From: Nocardiopsis sp. FR4 | GTDB lineage: Bacteria; Actinomycetota; Actinomycetes; Streptosporangiales; Streptosporangiaceae | Length of the DNA: 64,000 bases | Direction of reading: 5' to 3' | Assembly: GCF_009830945.1 (NCBI RefSeq) | Contig: NZ_VWVV01000020.1 | Location: 1 to 64,000 of the forward strand | Shown: one piece after another, positions 34,281 to 43,732 of the stretch | Layout: each line of letters opens with the position of its first letter | How positions within the stretch are numbered: the stretch's first letter is position 1 | Position numbers and translations under genes: made by a program | The notes under the pieces: model-generated | Databases searched by the model: none | What the model was told of the DNA's origin: nothing | What the model saw: only the letters and a program-made list of their open reading frames with translations

Positions 34281-35074
34281 GACCACTCGTTTGCTTCGGA
34301 GTGCGCTCCTGGAGTGTTCGGTTCGGGTCTATCCAGGCTCGGAACCCAGCCCTCGGGGCGTCCGTTCTCGGCGGGTTTGGTCTCGGCTTTGGAGTCCTTG
34401 ACCAGGCCGGTCGCCCGGGCCACGGCCAGGGCTGGGGCTACGTTGAACTCGTCCCTGCGACGCCTCACGTATTGCGAGTCTTGGCGGGCGGCGAAAGTGA
34501 GGGCGGCGTCCAGGGCCTCGCGCCACTCCTCTTCGGTTCCGGTGCCGTTCTCGGCCAGGTCTAGGACGCGGTGTATGAGGGGGGATCCTTCGTCCCACGC
34601 GTCCGTGAAAGTACGCAGGTCGAGAAAGTTCAGGACCTTCTCGACCGCCTTCTCCGCGGTGGACACGTGGGGAAGCAGCAGGTTCAGTCCGTCGTTGTCG
34701 ATGAGTTCGGGGTAGTCGATGCGGTCCCACGCGGCTCCGTCCCACCAGTAGGCGAAGCCCTGTTCACGGTCGTTCTCCAACGCGGTGAACCAGGTCCAAG
34801 GCAGCCATTCGGGACCGGCGTAGGGGTCGTAGCCCTCGACGTCCATGTAGTCGTCGCATTCGTGGTCGGCGCCGACGAGTACCCCGCGTCCGCCCTCGAT
34901 CCGAGCAAGCCGCCACTCGTTGCCGCCTCCGTCGTTGTGGTGCACGACCGCGTCCGCGTAGCGGTGCTGGTTCTCGCTGCCGCCCGCTTCCAGAGCGGCC
35001 AGTGCGGCGGACCGGACCCAGAGGGCGTCGAACGGAGGCAGGTCTTCAGGACGCCCTGGGGCGTGGAACTCCAT
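34115..35074 (-). CDS. Hypothetical protein whose tail is encoded by the element end
   Basis: 319 residues as an open frame. The first 240 look like a genuine acidic, Trp-rich soluble protein (LPWTWFTALENDREQGFAYW, AWDRIDYPELIDNDGLNLLL, EEEWREALDAALTFAARQDS). The final 50 or so (REVPSDAV onward) are read from the left-end repeat, whose copy in element 1 gives a similar tail, REVPSDA, in a different frame context. The natural end of the protein has therefore probably been lost or replaced. I do not recognise the family. It follows the Gabija genes in the same direction and could be element cargo. Confidence 0.55.
   Translation of the reverse strand: MEFHAPGRPEDLPPFDALWVRSAALAALEAGGSENQHRYADAVVHHNDGGGNEWRLARIEGGRGVLVGADHECDDYMDVEGYDPYAGPEWLPWTWFTALENDREQGFAYWWDGAAWDRIDYPELIDNDGLNLLLPHVSTAEKAVEKVLNFLDLRTFTDAWDEGSPLIHRVLDLAENGTGTEEEWREALDAALTFAARQDSQYVRRRRDEFNVAPALAVARATGLVKDSKAETKPAENGRPEGWVPSLDRPEPNTPGAHSEANEWSLRGPREVPSDAVRGRCVLRLCSAVLDWGDTTRHDTAPDGTADRVGWHETVRRDT
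34214..34231 (+). promoter_or_regulatory. Paired GGAGCAC repeat at the left end of element 2
   Basis: Perfect heptamers at 34214-34220 and 34225-34231, at the same relative position as the pair at 857-874 in element 1. Confidence 0.5.
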
Positions 35075-35182
35075 ACTCAGGCCCCTTCATGCAGAGAAGA
35101 ATCGATTGCGTGGCGAAGCTATCCCGTAGCTCTGACAGCCCGAGTCCGGTCTCCGGACAGGGACAGAACCCTGTGCCAGGGC

Positions 35183-35450
35183 TCAGCCGGGTATCCACGC
35201 TGTCAGGAGTTCGTCGGCGCGAGCGCCCCACCGGTCCCGCGCGCTCTTCAACCTGCGGGCGGGTTTCTCCAGTACCCAGGCGATGTCCCCGGGGTCGATA
35301 TCATCCGGGGGTGTGAAGTCCTCGGGATGGTTCTGCGGCGACCAGGAACACCGTGGAGACGTCCAAGCGCCCGCGCTTCGTGGGTCGCTCACCGTCCTCG
35401 GGATAACGAACCACGGCACGGACGCCGTCGGGCAACGGGCTGACCGGCAC
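35183..35450 (-). pseudogene. Frameshifted small gene downstream of gajB
   Basis: A GTG at 35450 has a strong GGAGGGG upstream and opens VPVSPLPDGVRAVVRYPEDG then RLDVSTVFLVAAE. The frame then stops, while the next frame continues HPEDFTPPDDIDPGDIAWVL and KSARDRWGARADELLTAWIP to 35183. One extra base in GAACCATCCC (about 35330) explains the shift. The restored protein would have about 88 residues. I do not recognise it. It starts 31 bases after gajB, so it was probably the third gene of the defence operon. Confidence 0.55.
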
Positions 35451-35481
35451 GGCCCCTCCGTCATCCGCACCTCATCCGCCA

Positions 35482-37389
35482 TCAGACCTCCTGTGTCTCC
35501 AGATCACCGATTCCATGCACGCTGTCGGAGGGAAAGGGACTCCTGTCGTCCCGCCTCAGCAGATCGAGCGCCTTCTCCGGCTCCTTGGTGAACAGCACCA
35601 CGGCCAGCGACCGGGTCGCCCGCGAGCAGCCCACGTAGAAGAGCCGTCGGGTCCGGTCGACGGCGTAGTCCTTGCCCGCCTCCTCGTTCTTGCGGTCCGT
35701 GTCGCTGAGGTCGCGCAAGCCGAAGAACTTTGCGTAGGAGAAGTCGGGGTGTCGGCTCCGCTCAGCGTCCACCAGGACCATGACCCGCTCGAACTCGGCT
35801 CCCTTCACTCCCTGCTGGGTCTCGTATGGCGACTGGCCGGTGATGTAGTCGCGGTATGTCCTGACCTGATCGACCGGGCTGGCGAGGTAGGCGTCCATCA
35901 CCGCGCGCATGACCTCATGTTTCTCCCGTGTCGGTGCTTCCGTGTCAGACCCCTCTTCTTCCACGGACACCCGATCCAGCCCTTCGGAGTCGACCGCGCG
36001 CAGCAGGTGGGAACGCAGCCGCGGATCGAACGGGATGAGCCCGGTGCGCACCGCATGGCTCAGGACCTGCCCGGTGGTCTTCCCGCTACCGGGCTTCATG
36101 AGCGAGACGAGTTCGTCGGTGTCGCGCTTCACTTCGGCAAGCGCCTCCACCGAATCCTTCCCGTCCAGAAAGGCTCGGAGCCGGGGAGCGGACTCGCGCA
36201 GAATCGCGAGCGCTGCCATTCCTTCGTCCCCTTCCACCGCCTCGACCAGGGGGAGGACCCGCTTCATGAACGGCGCGAGGCTCCAGTGGGTTCCCTCGCG
36301 GAAACCTTCTTTGACCTCCGCGCTCTTTCCCCGGGCGAAGGCCTCGTGGAGATCGGCGAATCCCATCCGTTCGGCGGCCAGCCGGTGCTCCAGCACGAGG
36401 ATCCTGAGATCCTTGCCTTCGGTTCCGGCCCGCCACTCATCGTCCTGCTGACTCCGCGCGAGGAATTGGCGGACTCTGGCCACCTGCGCGTCGTCGTCCC
36501 CATCCGAAGGGAGGACGAACAGGTCCACGAAACCCGGATGCGGTTTCACTCCCGGTTTCCGACCCAGTACCTGTTGAAGCCCACCGTCACGCGGCGAGGC
36601 CGCGCGGATGCTGTTGATGACGTGCAGGACCCGATCCGGGCAGCGCCAGTTCTCCTTCTTCCTGATGGTGATCCAGCCAGCTCCCTTGTCCCCCTCGATG
36701 ATCCCGGCTCCGCCCGTGTAGATCTGCTGCATCGGGTCCCCGAAGAACCCGAGGCAGACGTTCCCGCGCTCGAGCCGTTCGATGGTCTTGAGCGCCTCGA
36801 CCACATCGCGTGTGGTGTCCTGACTCTCGTCGACAAGAATGTAGGGGAAGGACTGCGCGGTCATGGTGGCGAGGCGTGGGTACTCCTTGATCAGCCAGGG
36901 CACCAGTTGGACGATGTCGCTGTGGCCGAGTACGCCCCGGGCGAAGTTCCGTCCCGATTCATAGGTGAATCGCGCATGCGGGGTGTCCAGCCGTTTCAAG
37001 GCCTCCTGGAGGTCATCGGAGGGATTCTTGCTCATACGTCGGGTGATCTCCTGGCGAACCCACTGTGCTATCGCGCGCTGGAAGGGCCGGGCGATCTCCC
37101 ACAGGAAGCTGTGGATGGTCGAAACGAAGAAGAGACTGTCATGGCCGACGTCCTTGCGGATCTCCTCCACGGCGATGTTCGTGTAGGTGATGCAGGCGAT
37201 CTTGCGACTCCGGGCACGCAGATCGGGGCCGTGGACGCGGCTGATGTGCCCGAGTGCCTTAACCAGCGATGTCGTTTTTCCAGAACCGGCTCCGGCGATG
37301 ACCACGAAGCCGCCCTTGGCCGAGGAGTCCAGCACCTCGCGGATCTCGATGTCGGTGCGGGTGTCCTTCTGGTGCAGGCGCCCGCTCAC
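35482..37389 (-). CDS. gajB: Gabija protein GajB, UvrD-like helicase/NTPase
   Basis: 635 residues from a GTG that overlaps the gajA stop as GTGA. Superfamily 1 helicase motifs in order: Walker A GAGSGKTTSLVKAL, ITYTNIAVEEIR (motif Ia), Walker B with DESQDT (motif II), VKGAEFERVMVLVD (motif V region) and LFYVGCSRATRS (motif VI). In Gabija, GajB senses DNA ends or nucleotide depletion and works with the GajA nuclease to cut phage DNA. Gene order gajA-gajB, direction and coupling fit that system. A longer frame to 37461 exists but would overlap gajA by 76 bp without added family sequence. Confidence 0.88.
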   Translation of the reverse strand: MSGRLHQKDTRTDIEIREVLDSSAKGGFVVIAGAGSGKTTSLVKALGHISRVHGPDLRARSRKIACITYTNIAVEEIRKDVGHDSLFFVSTIHSFLWEIARPFQRAIAQWVRQEITRRMSKNPSDDLQEALKRLDTPHARFTYESGRNFARGVLGHSDIVQLVPWLIKEYPRLATMTAQSFPYILVDESQDTTRDVVEALKTIERLERGNVCLGFFGDPMQQIYTGGAGIIEGDKGAGWITIRKKENWRCPDRVLHVINSIRAASPRDGGLQQVLGRKPGVKPHPGFVDLFVLPSDGDDDAQVARVRQFLARSQQDDEWRAGTEGKDLRILVLEHRLAAERMGFADLHEAFARGKSAEVKEGFREGTHWSLAPFMKRVLPLVEAVEGDEGMAALAILRESAPRLRAFLDGKDSVEALAEVKRDTDELVSLMKPGSGKTTGQVLSHAVRTGLIPFDPRLRSHLLRAVDSEGLDRVSVEEEGSDTEAPTREKHEVMRAVMDAYLASPVDQVRTYRDYITGQSPYETQQGVKGAEFERVMVLVDAERSRHPDFSYAKFFGLRDLSDTDRKNEEAGKDYAVDRTRRLFYVGCSRATRSLAVVLFTKEPEKALDLLRRDDRSPFPSDSVHGIGDLETQEV

Positions 37390-39503
37390 AGGTCCGCCCC
37401 CCGGTCGAGACGGGCGTTGAGCCACGCCAGACCTTCGTCGATGTAGTGGGGAGTCGTCCACTTCTCCTTGGTGAACAAGTCGAAGAACGTCAGTGCCAGA
37501 TTGGCCTTGCCACCGGGAAGTTCACGGACGAACGTATGTACCTTGTCGACTACTTCACCATGCGACATGTCGCTGTCGAGCTTGAGTGGAATCTCGTCCT
37601 TGCCGTTCTTCTCCACCCATGCGAGGTTCTCCAGAAGCATGGCGTCCTCGAGAGTCCGCCCACTCGCCGTGCCCGGCACTCCCTGCCACATGAAGGCCTG
37701 AGGCGTCTGGTAGGCCACCCGCACCGCCGACGAGCTCTCTCCCACACCGTAGACGCCGATTTTCTCGTCCACGGTGGCCGTCCGTAGCTCCTGCACGCTT
37801 TCCTTCCTCGGTAGCCAGTCGATGAGGGTCTTGTTGCTCGTGACGGCACCGTCCGTAGCGGCGGTACACGCTCTCCTGTTCTGGGCTGGGTCTACGCTGT
37901 CCAGGTCGGTGATGATCAGGGCCGGCAGCCCAAGGAATTCCACCAGGTTCTTGAACCTGAATGCGTGGGATCCGCCGACCTCGAGGTAGGAGATGTGCGC
38001 GCGGGTCAGACGGGACAGGTTCGGCGCATGGTTCTCGATCATCAGCGGCAGCAGGATCCGCTCCGCATCACCTTCCACGAGCACGACCGCGTCGGCGAAG
38101 AACAGGTGGCAGTTGGTCAACTTCAGGAAGCGGCGCAGGAAGTTCGTCTCATCGTTCTCCACGTTCAACCGGGACAGGTCACGTACCTGGGTCGCGGGAG
38201 CCCCCGCCGTCTCGGTGATACGCCGGAAATACCTGATGGGGTCGAAGGAAGTGTCGTAGATGATGTTGGGCGAGTGCGTGGTCACGATGATCTGAGTGTG
38301 GAAGCCCGTCGTCGCGTTCTTTTGTACGCAAGCCTTGACGACATTCAGGAACGCCTGCTGCAACTGCGGGTGCATGTGTGCTTCGGGCTCCTCGATCACC
38401 ACCAGGTGGATGAGCGACCTGTCTTCCTCGGCCCTGGTCCAAGCCCGGTGCATACCGATGATCTCGAGGATCATGTAGAGGTAGTTCTTGTAGCCGAGCC
38501 CGTTGTAGCGTTCGGGCAGTTCGAGCTGCCTGCCGTCGATGCTCGTGGAGGACACGTGGATCGACGCGCTGTCCATGATGAGACCGTCGTTGTCGACGCG
38601 GCTGCGCACGACCAGGCGCAGGTTGTCCATCCGATCGTCGGAACTGTCGTGCAGTTCGTCGAAGGTGTCCTTGAGCTTCTCCTGGAGATAACCCTCGGCC
38701 CCCTGCTCCGATATCCGCATCGCCTGCAGTGCGGCGTGGTTGACCTCACTTGAGTCGATGTTGCGCCGCAGGAACTTGGACACGTGCCGTGACAGGTCGA
38801 GCCCTTTGGAGGTGGGGTCGTCCGATAGGAAGCGCTGGGCATCGACCATATCCACGCGGACGAGGCTGTTGAGGAAGCGCTGTGCCGCGGTGGGGTTGTC
38901 GGTGAGTGGACCGACGACGTCCTCGGGTCGGCACTCGTCACGGTCGAAGCTCCTCGGATCGATCACGTGGTAGCTCAGCGCGTAGGAATCTCGCAACGTC
39001 TTGTCGAGATAGTCACGCATGTCCTCGGGCCAAGGAGAATACACCCCCTTCCGCCACCTCTTCTCCGACTTCGCCTTCCGCGTGGTGTGCCTCGCCTTCC
39101 GCCGGGCCTCCCGGAAGTCCGCCAGGAGCCCACCGGGGCCGTCCTTCGGACCGAACTCCACTCGCAGCGCCACCTGGCCGATATCCTCGTCCAGATCCTG
39201 GAACGACATCATCTCGATGACGCGGTACCAGTCCTCCTTCTCCACCTCCAGGAGCAGGTCCAGCCGGATCACCGGGAAATCCGCACCCTCGTCGATGTGG
39301 GCGAAGTCGTCCCAACATCCGGAATTGAAGTCGTAGAACGTCAGGTCCCGCGCCTTCTCCACGAAGAAGGAACGGAAGATGTGTGTGATCGAGGTCTTGC
39401 CACTGTTGTTCGCCCCGACACACACCGTCGCGCTTTCGTTCAGGTCGATCTTGACCTGGCGCAGACGCCGGAAGTTTTCGACTCGAACGGTCTTGATCCG
39501 CAT
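37386..39503 (-). CDS. gajA: Gabija protein GajA, OLD-family ATPase with TOPRIM nuclease domain
   Basis: 705 residues from the ATG at 39503, which has AAGGTG three to eight bases upstream. The amino half is an ABC-type ATPase: VENFRRLRQVKIDLNE, Walker A GANNSGKTS (30-38), Walker B VVIEEPEAHMHPQLQ. The carboxyl half is a TOPRIM domain: VVLVEGDAERILLPL with the catalytic Glu, and ALIITDLDSVDP with the DxD. This is the GajA architecture, a nicking endonuclease held off by normal nucleotide levels. With gajB downstream it forms a complete Gabija system, the only clear cargo of element 2. Confidence 0.88.
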   Translation of the reverse strand: MRIKTVRVENFRRLRQVKIDLNESATVCVGANNSGKTSITHIFRSFFVEKARDLTFYDFNSGCWDDFAHIDEGADFPVIRLDLLLEVEKEDWYRVIEMMSFQDLDEDIGQVALRVEFGPKDGPGGLLADFREARRKARHTTRKAKSEKRWRKGVYSPWPEDMRDYLDKTLRDSYALSYHVIDPRSFDRDECRPEDVVGPLTDNPTAAQRFLNSLVRVDMVDAQRFLSDDPTSKGLDLSRHVSKFLRRNIDSSEVNHAALQAMRISEQGAEGYLQEKLKDTFDELHDSSDDRMDNLRLVVRSRVDNDGLIMDSASIHVSSTSIDGRQLELPERYNGLGYKNYLYMILEIIGMHRAWTRAEEDRSLIHLVVIEEPEAHMHPQLQQAFLNVVKACVQKNATTGFHTQIIVTTHSPNIIYDTSFDPIRYFRRITETAGAPATQVRDLSRLNVENDETNFLRRFLKLTNCHLFFADAVVLVEGDAERILLPLMIENHAPNLSRLTRAHISYLEVGGSHAFRFKNLVEFLGLPALIITDLDSVDPAQNRRACTAATDGAVTSNKTLIDWLPRKESVQELRTATVDEKIGVYGVGESSSAVRVAYQTPQAFMWQGVPGTASGRTLEDAMLLENLAWVEKNGKDEIPLKLDSDMSHGEVVDKVHTFVRELPGGKANLALTFFDLFTKEKWTTPHYIDEGLAWLNARLDRGADL

Positions 39504-39837
39504 GGGCACCTTCACAGGGCGAGATGGGCGGGTGTACAGGGCAACCAGCGCACGACGGGGGGAGGGAAGGGAAACGAGGAATGTCGGTCATGCTACCCCT
39601 GCCAAACATCAACGGGGGTCAAATTCGTCAAGTTGCTTGGGCTGAACTCGTGATGTCCGATGAGCGGACCATCTCGTGTCCTATGTCCAGGGCTGTGGGT
39701 GGAGGGCAGCCACTGATCAGGTGAGGCCGATACCGGATCTGGACCTTCCCTGCGGTGGAGACTTCCGCAGGGGGATCGCTTTCTGCCACTCGTCTTCCCT
39801 GGTCCTCAGGGTGAGACCGGGGTTGGAGGTGGTGGTG
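39504..39837. promoter_or_regulatory. Divergent region between gajA and the element 2 integrase
   Basis: 334 bp of noncoding DNA that must hold promoters for the Gabija operon (leftward) and the integrase (rightward). On the minus strand TTGACG and TTTGACC occur near 39620 with a TAGCAT about 20 bp further on, a possible but off-spaced promoter for gajA. Confidence 0.35.
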
Positions 39838-41159
39838 ATGTTGGGGCCTGGTTCGGTGTTCAAGAGGTGCGGGTGTCGGGTGGCCGGTACGTCGAGGAGG
39901 CTCGGGAGTGGTTGTCCGCGGTTGCGCTCCCGTAGGCATGGAAGCTGGTACTTCTCGCTCGAGTCAGCCCAGACCCCGGGTGGTCGGTGTCGGGTGCGTA
40001 GGGGAGGGTTCGCTTCCCGTGAGGCCGCGCGCGTGGCCCTGCGCAGGGCCCGGGGCGATGAGCAGGGTGCGGAGCCGGTGGTGTGGACGGTGGCCGCGTG
40101 GCTTCGGCACTGGCTGGAGGGGCGGACCCGGTTGCGTGCGCGCACCCGGGTCAGTTACGCCGAGCACATCGACCGCTACCTCGTCCCGCACCTGGGTGAA
40201 GTAGTCCTGGAGGAGTTGACGCCCGCCCGGGTACAGCGGGCCTTCGAGGGCATCGCCGAACACATCACGCCCAGGGGCAGGCCGGTGGCTGTGGCGACGG
40301 TGCAGCGGGTGCGGTCCACGTTGCGGGCGGCGTTGAACACCGCGGTGCGTAGCGGTTGCTGCCCTCCAACCCGGCCAACGGGCTGCGGTTGGAGGCCGGT
40401 CAGAGCGCGCGGCCCATGGTGTGGACGGTGGAGCAGACCCGCGCTTTCCTGGACCACGTAGCCGAGGACCGGTTGTACGCGCTGTTTCACCTTGCGGTGA
40501 TGACCGGGCTGCGCCGGGGCGAGGTGGTGGGGCTGCGGTGGGTCGACGTCGACCTGGATCGTGGGACGGTGCGGGTGGTGCGCCAGCTCCAGGCCCACCA
40601 GGGCCGGGGGTTGGTGGAGGTGGCGCCCAAGAGCGCGGCGAGTCGGCGCACGTTGATGGTGGACCACACCACGGTGGGTGTGTTGCGCCGTCACCGGTGG
40701 CGTCAGCAGAAAGAGGCCGAGGACTACGGCCGGGTGTGGGATCGGGGCGGTTACGTGTTCACGGCGGTGGGTGGCGGTGTGTTGGCTCCGGAGCGGTTGT
40801 CACGTTTGTTTCGGAAGGTGAACACCGCCAGTGGGTTGCCGCCGGTGCGGTTGCACGATCTGCGCCATGGGGCGGCGACGTTGGCGTTGGCGGCGGGGGT
40901 GGAGTTGAAGGTGGTGCAGGCGATGCTGGGGCACGCGAGCATCGTGTTGACCGCGGACACCTATGCCAGTGTCCTCCCGGAGGTGGCGCGGGAGGCGGCG
41001 GAGCGAACCGCGTGGCTGGTGTTGCGGGACGCCGGGAGGACCGGTCGGCATACGAGAAAGCGGCGTGGTCGACGGGGCCTGGTGTTGGTCCCACCCGGGC
41101 CCCACCCTGGACCCACCGGCAGGACAACCCCCTCAGGTTCTCACCAAACAAGGCTATGA
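39838..41159 (+). pseudogene. int: Tyrosine-recombinase integrase of element 2 with one frameshift
   Basis: The first part, from the ATG at 39838, opens MLGPGSVFKRCGCRVAGTSR, followed by a core-binding domain (VAAWLRHWLEGRTRLRARTR) up to LNTAVRSG. Near 40346 the homology moves to another frame: LPSNPANGLRLEAGQ, TGLRRGEVVGLRW (catalytic Arg), HDLRHGAATLAL, LGHASIVLTADTYASV (active-site Tyr). AGCGGTTG would be restored by one extra G. If real, the shift kills the enzyme; if a sequencing error, the gene is intact at about 440 residues. The stop is only 12 bp from the att copy, the classical int-att order. Confidence 0.82.
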
Positions 41160-41171
41160 ACTGGGGTTTTG

Positions 41172-41216
41172 TGGCGCACCCGGCAGGATTCGAACCTGCG
41201 ACCATCGGATTAGAAG
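41172..41216 (-). repeat. att copy C: tRNA-Arg 3' half, boundary of elements 2 and 3
   Basis: Matches the intact tRNA from CCA to the anticodon loop (45 bp), preceded by the shared CTGGGGTTTT. It diverges after TTAGAAG. The left end of element 3 that follows does not resemble the left-end repeat of elements 1 and 2. Confidence 0.85.
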
Positions 41217-41265
41217 GTGCCCCTGGGAGTCGCGTGCTTGGACTACGACGACCACCTAACCCCCT

Positions 41266-43350
41266 TCAGGTGACGATGGTATAGAGCACCCCGCCCACGG
41301 CAAAGGCCGTCGCTGTCCCCACGGCGAGCCGACGCCCCGCGTCATAGAGACCTATCCGTCGTCTCCCTACGTGCTGTGTTCGGTGCCACCACGCCAAGTG
41401 CTCGAGCAGTTCAGCGTGACGGAACTGGTAGGACGCCCCACAGACACGCATCACACCCTGGCTGTGCATCTCCTGAAGGAAAACCAGCCAACGGAAAGGC
41501 AGTCGACCGGCGACAGAAAGAGTCAAGGAAACGATGAGGCACAGCAGGCCCGTACTTCTTTCCAGGCCCCTAAAAAAACTGAATATAAGAATAATGAAAA
41601 CGGGTGCTAGTGCCATGAACGCAGAGGCAGTGATCACGTCGGGGAGAAGGAGTTCGACGATCTCTGATCGTGTCGCATAGCCAGTGGATATCATGATATC
41701 AAAACCCGGCTCGTGTTCGATCATTCGATTCACTCCCCATAGGCCAAGCGTCAAGAATACTGCTAGGAAGATAAACCACATCAGGAAAGCTAGCTTCAGT
41801 GGAGTTAGAAGGAAGGATCTCATTTCCCCGCGGAGGACATCGCTAGGGATGCGTGGTTCTGATCGCCCAATTCGAGGTTTAGCGCCAAGTGCGCTCTCGG
41901 TTCCTCCCCTGTACACGGCGAGGAAGAAGAGGGAAAACAGCATTGCGATCAGCAGGGTCTGAACAGCCAAAGAAGAGAGATCGCGGTTAATGCCAGAGGG
42001 GGCCTCTTGAATGAAAATTCCAACAAAGGAGAGAAAGAGGAATGCAAAAGAACCACTGCAAACCACGGTCGCGAAAGCAAGATCCGATTGTCTGCGCCCG
42101 ACAAGAGTGGGCAATCTCCACCATTCGAAGGCGCTTGTCTTTGCGCGCCACATCAAGTGGGCGATGTACCCCAACCACTCCTTCGCTTCCTGAGGATTGG
42201 TGAATTTGAGCCTTTGGTGACTATCCTTCATGGAACGCTTCATTAGGGCTGGAATTAGGCCGCCAATGAGATGGGAGCGAAGGTCCACTTCTGTCGGAAA
42301 CCTATCTCGATCCAGCAGCGCAGAGGGGTTCTCTCCTGAGTCGATGTAATTGACCCGTAGTAACCAGATTTTGAGAGGCGTGTCGAGTGCCTGAGCCAGC
42401 GCTCCCTGGGGGGTGTCGGCCACCTCATCAAGGAACGACTGCCAGCCTGACTCCTTCAGCTGGGACGGACTGAGGATGGCCCTGATGCTCCGGACACGCT
42501 CCTCTGCGTCGAGAGGAGCCGCTTTCAGTACCGCCATGTTGGCCACCACACCCCTGGGAGGGAGCGCTTCGTGGTACTCGTCCGGACGGCATAGCAGAAC
42601 GAAGGGGCGCTCAGCATCAGCGTTGACCTGATCTAGGAATCTTGCGCACCAGTGGCGACCGAGTTCGTCTGCGCCGTCGACGATCAGAATGATCTGTTTC
42701 CGCAACAGTAGTTCACGTACTGGAGTCGCCCCGTATTTTGCCCTTTTAATGCGTAGATCCGGATACTCACGTTGGACGCTCCGGTCAGCCTGGTCGATCG
42801 TCCGTCCATCACCTTCTAGACACCAACTAGAGGCGTTAACCAAAACCGGAACCGGCGCTGAAAAATCTTCCTCTATCTTCGTGAGTATAGCCTCACAGAG
42901 GCCCAGAGCAAACGTGGTTTTCCCGATGCCACTGGCGCCAATAATCGCCAGCCGATGGTGCCTTGTTCTGTTTAGAAGGAAATCTGCGAGCATTTGAGAC
43001 TCGGAGGTGTTCACAACGAAATCTTCCGTGTCTTTCAAAGCATGCTCCGGATGGTCCATGATTTCAGAGGCGAGGCTCCAGGACGTCTTGACAAGACGAG
43101 CCTCATCGGCCGTTAGGGTGTTCTTCCCTGCCTCCACTCTTTCCCGCACCCCCCTCATGAGGTAGGAAAGTGCCTGTTCGACTTGTTCATCGCTTGTGGA
43201 TGAACGTGCGTCACGCCACTGGCGGATATCCGTGAGCTTTTGCCAGAGGTCAGCCACGATCCCGGCTAGCGAGGAGGCCTTCTTCAGGACGCCGGCGAGG
43301 ACAACACCCATGCTCAGGGCGGCGGTTATAAGAGGTAGCAAAGTGAACAT
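41266..43350 (-). CDS. Membrane-associated NACHT-domain ATPase
   Basis: About 694 residues from the ATG at 43350; the frame is open to 43494 but those residues lack character. One helix at the start (LLPLITAALSMGVVLAGVL) precedes a NACHT NTPase: P-loop GASGIGKTT (about 138-146) and Walker B IILIVDGADEL (about 221-231), where DGADE is typical of NACHT. The last 300 residues hold about six hydrophobic segments (for example VCSGSFAFLFLSFVGIFIQ, LMWFIFLAVFLTLGLWGV). NACHT proteins are STAND switches used in bacterial anti-phage defence and signalling. The region is lower in G+C than its surroundings. First gene of element 3; no partner gene is obvious. Confidence 0.78.
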   Translation of the reverse strand: MFTLLPLITAALSMGVVLAGVLKKASSLAGIVADLWQKLTDIRQWRDARSSTSDEQVEQALSYLMRGVRERVEAGKNTLTADEARLVKTSWSLASEIMDHPEHALKDTEDFVVNTSESQMLADFLLNRTRHHRLAIIGASGIGKTTFALGLCEAILTKIEEDFSAPVPVLVNASSWCLEGDGRTIDQADRSVQREYPDLRIKRAKYGATPVRELLLRKQIILIVDGADELGRHWCARFLDQVNADAERPFVLLCRPDEYHEALPPRGVVANMAVLKAAPLDAEERVRSIRAILSPSQLKESGWQSFLDEVADTPQGALAQALDTPLKIWLLRVNYIDSGENPSALLDRDRFPTEVDLRSHLIGGLIPALMKRSMKDSHQRLKFTNPQEAKEWLGYIAHLMWRAKTSAFEWWRLPTLVGRRQSDLAFATVVCSGSFAFLFLSFVGIFIQEAPSGINRDLSSLAVQTLLIAMLFSLFFLAVYRGGTESALGAKPRIGRSEPRIPSDVLRGEMRSFLLTPLKLAFLMWFIFLAVFLTLGLWGVNRMIEHEPGFDIMISTGYATRSEIVELLLPDVITASAFMALAPVFIILIFSFFRGLERSTGLLCLIVSLTLSVAGRLPFRWLVFLQEMHSQGVMRVCGASYQFRHAELLEHLAWWHRTQHVGRRRIGLYDAGRRLAVGTATAFAVGGVLYTIVT

Positions 43351-43546
43351 GAAGACATACTGGCACCTGGAAGCCCAAGACGAGTGCGAAACGCGGAACT
43401 TCAGGACTGAACAGTATCTACTGAACCTTCTCTGAACACTGGGCTCGTTTCCCGTCACCTGTCCTGGAACGCTCGGGCAGCGAGCTGGACACACGTCGGC
43501 CCCCGGTGGGTGCTTGAGTTCCGGGGGCCGACGTGACGCAAGAAGG

Positions 43547-43732
43547 TTAGCGGCCTTGAACCTTCACCTGACGGAGGAAGGTGCTCCACTCGGGAGAGGG
43601 GAAGGCCAACTGAGCGTCGTCGGGGTGCTGGGAGTCGCGGACGGCGGAACCGGTCGGCAGCTCCGCCACCTCGACGCAGTTCTGGCCCCCACCTCCGCTG
43701 TAGGAGGACTTGCGCCATGACAGGTTCTGCAT
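43547..43732 (-). CDS. DUF397-domain protein
   Basis: 61 residues beginning NLSWRKSSYSGGGGQNCVEV and containing VRDSQHPDDAQLAF, the complete DUF397 pattern. Its ATG overlaps the stop of the XRE gene (TGATG), so the two are made together. XRE/DUF397 pairs are very common in Streptomyces relatives; some have been described as toxin-antitoxin-like or as regulators of antibiotic production. The small protein probably binds or counteracts the XRE partner. Confidence 0.88.
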   Translation of the reverse strand: MQNLSWRKSSYSGGGGQNCVEVAELPTGSAVRDSQHPDDAQLAFPSPEWSTFLRQVKVQGR

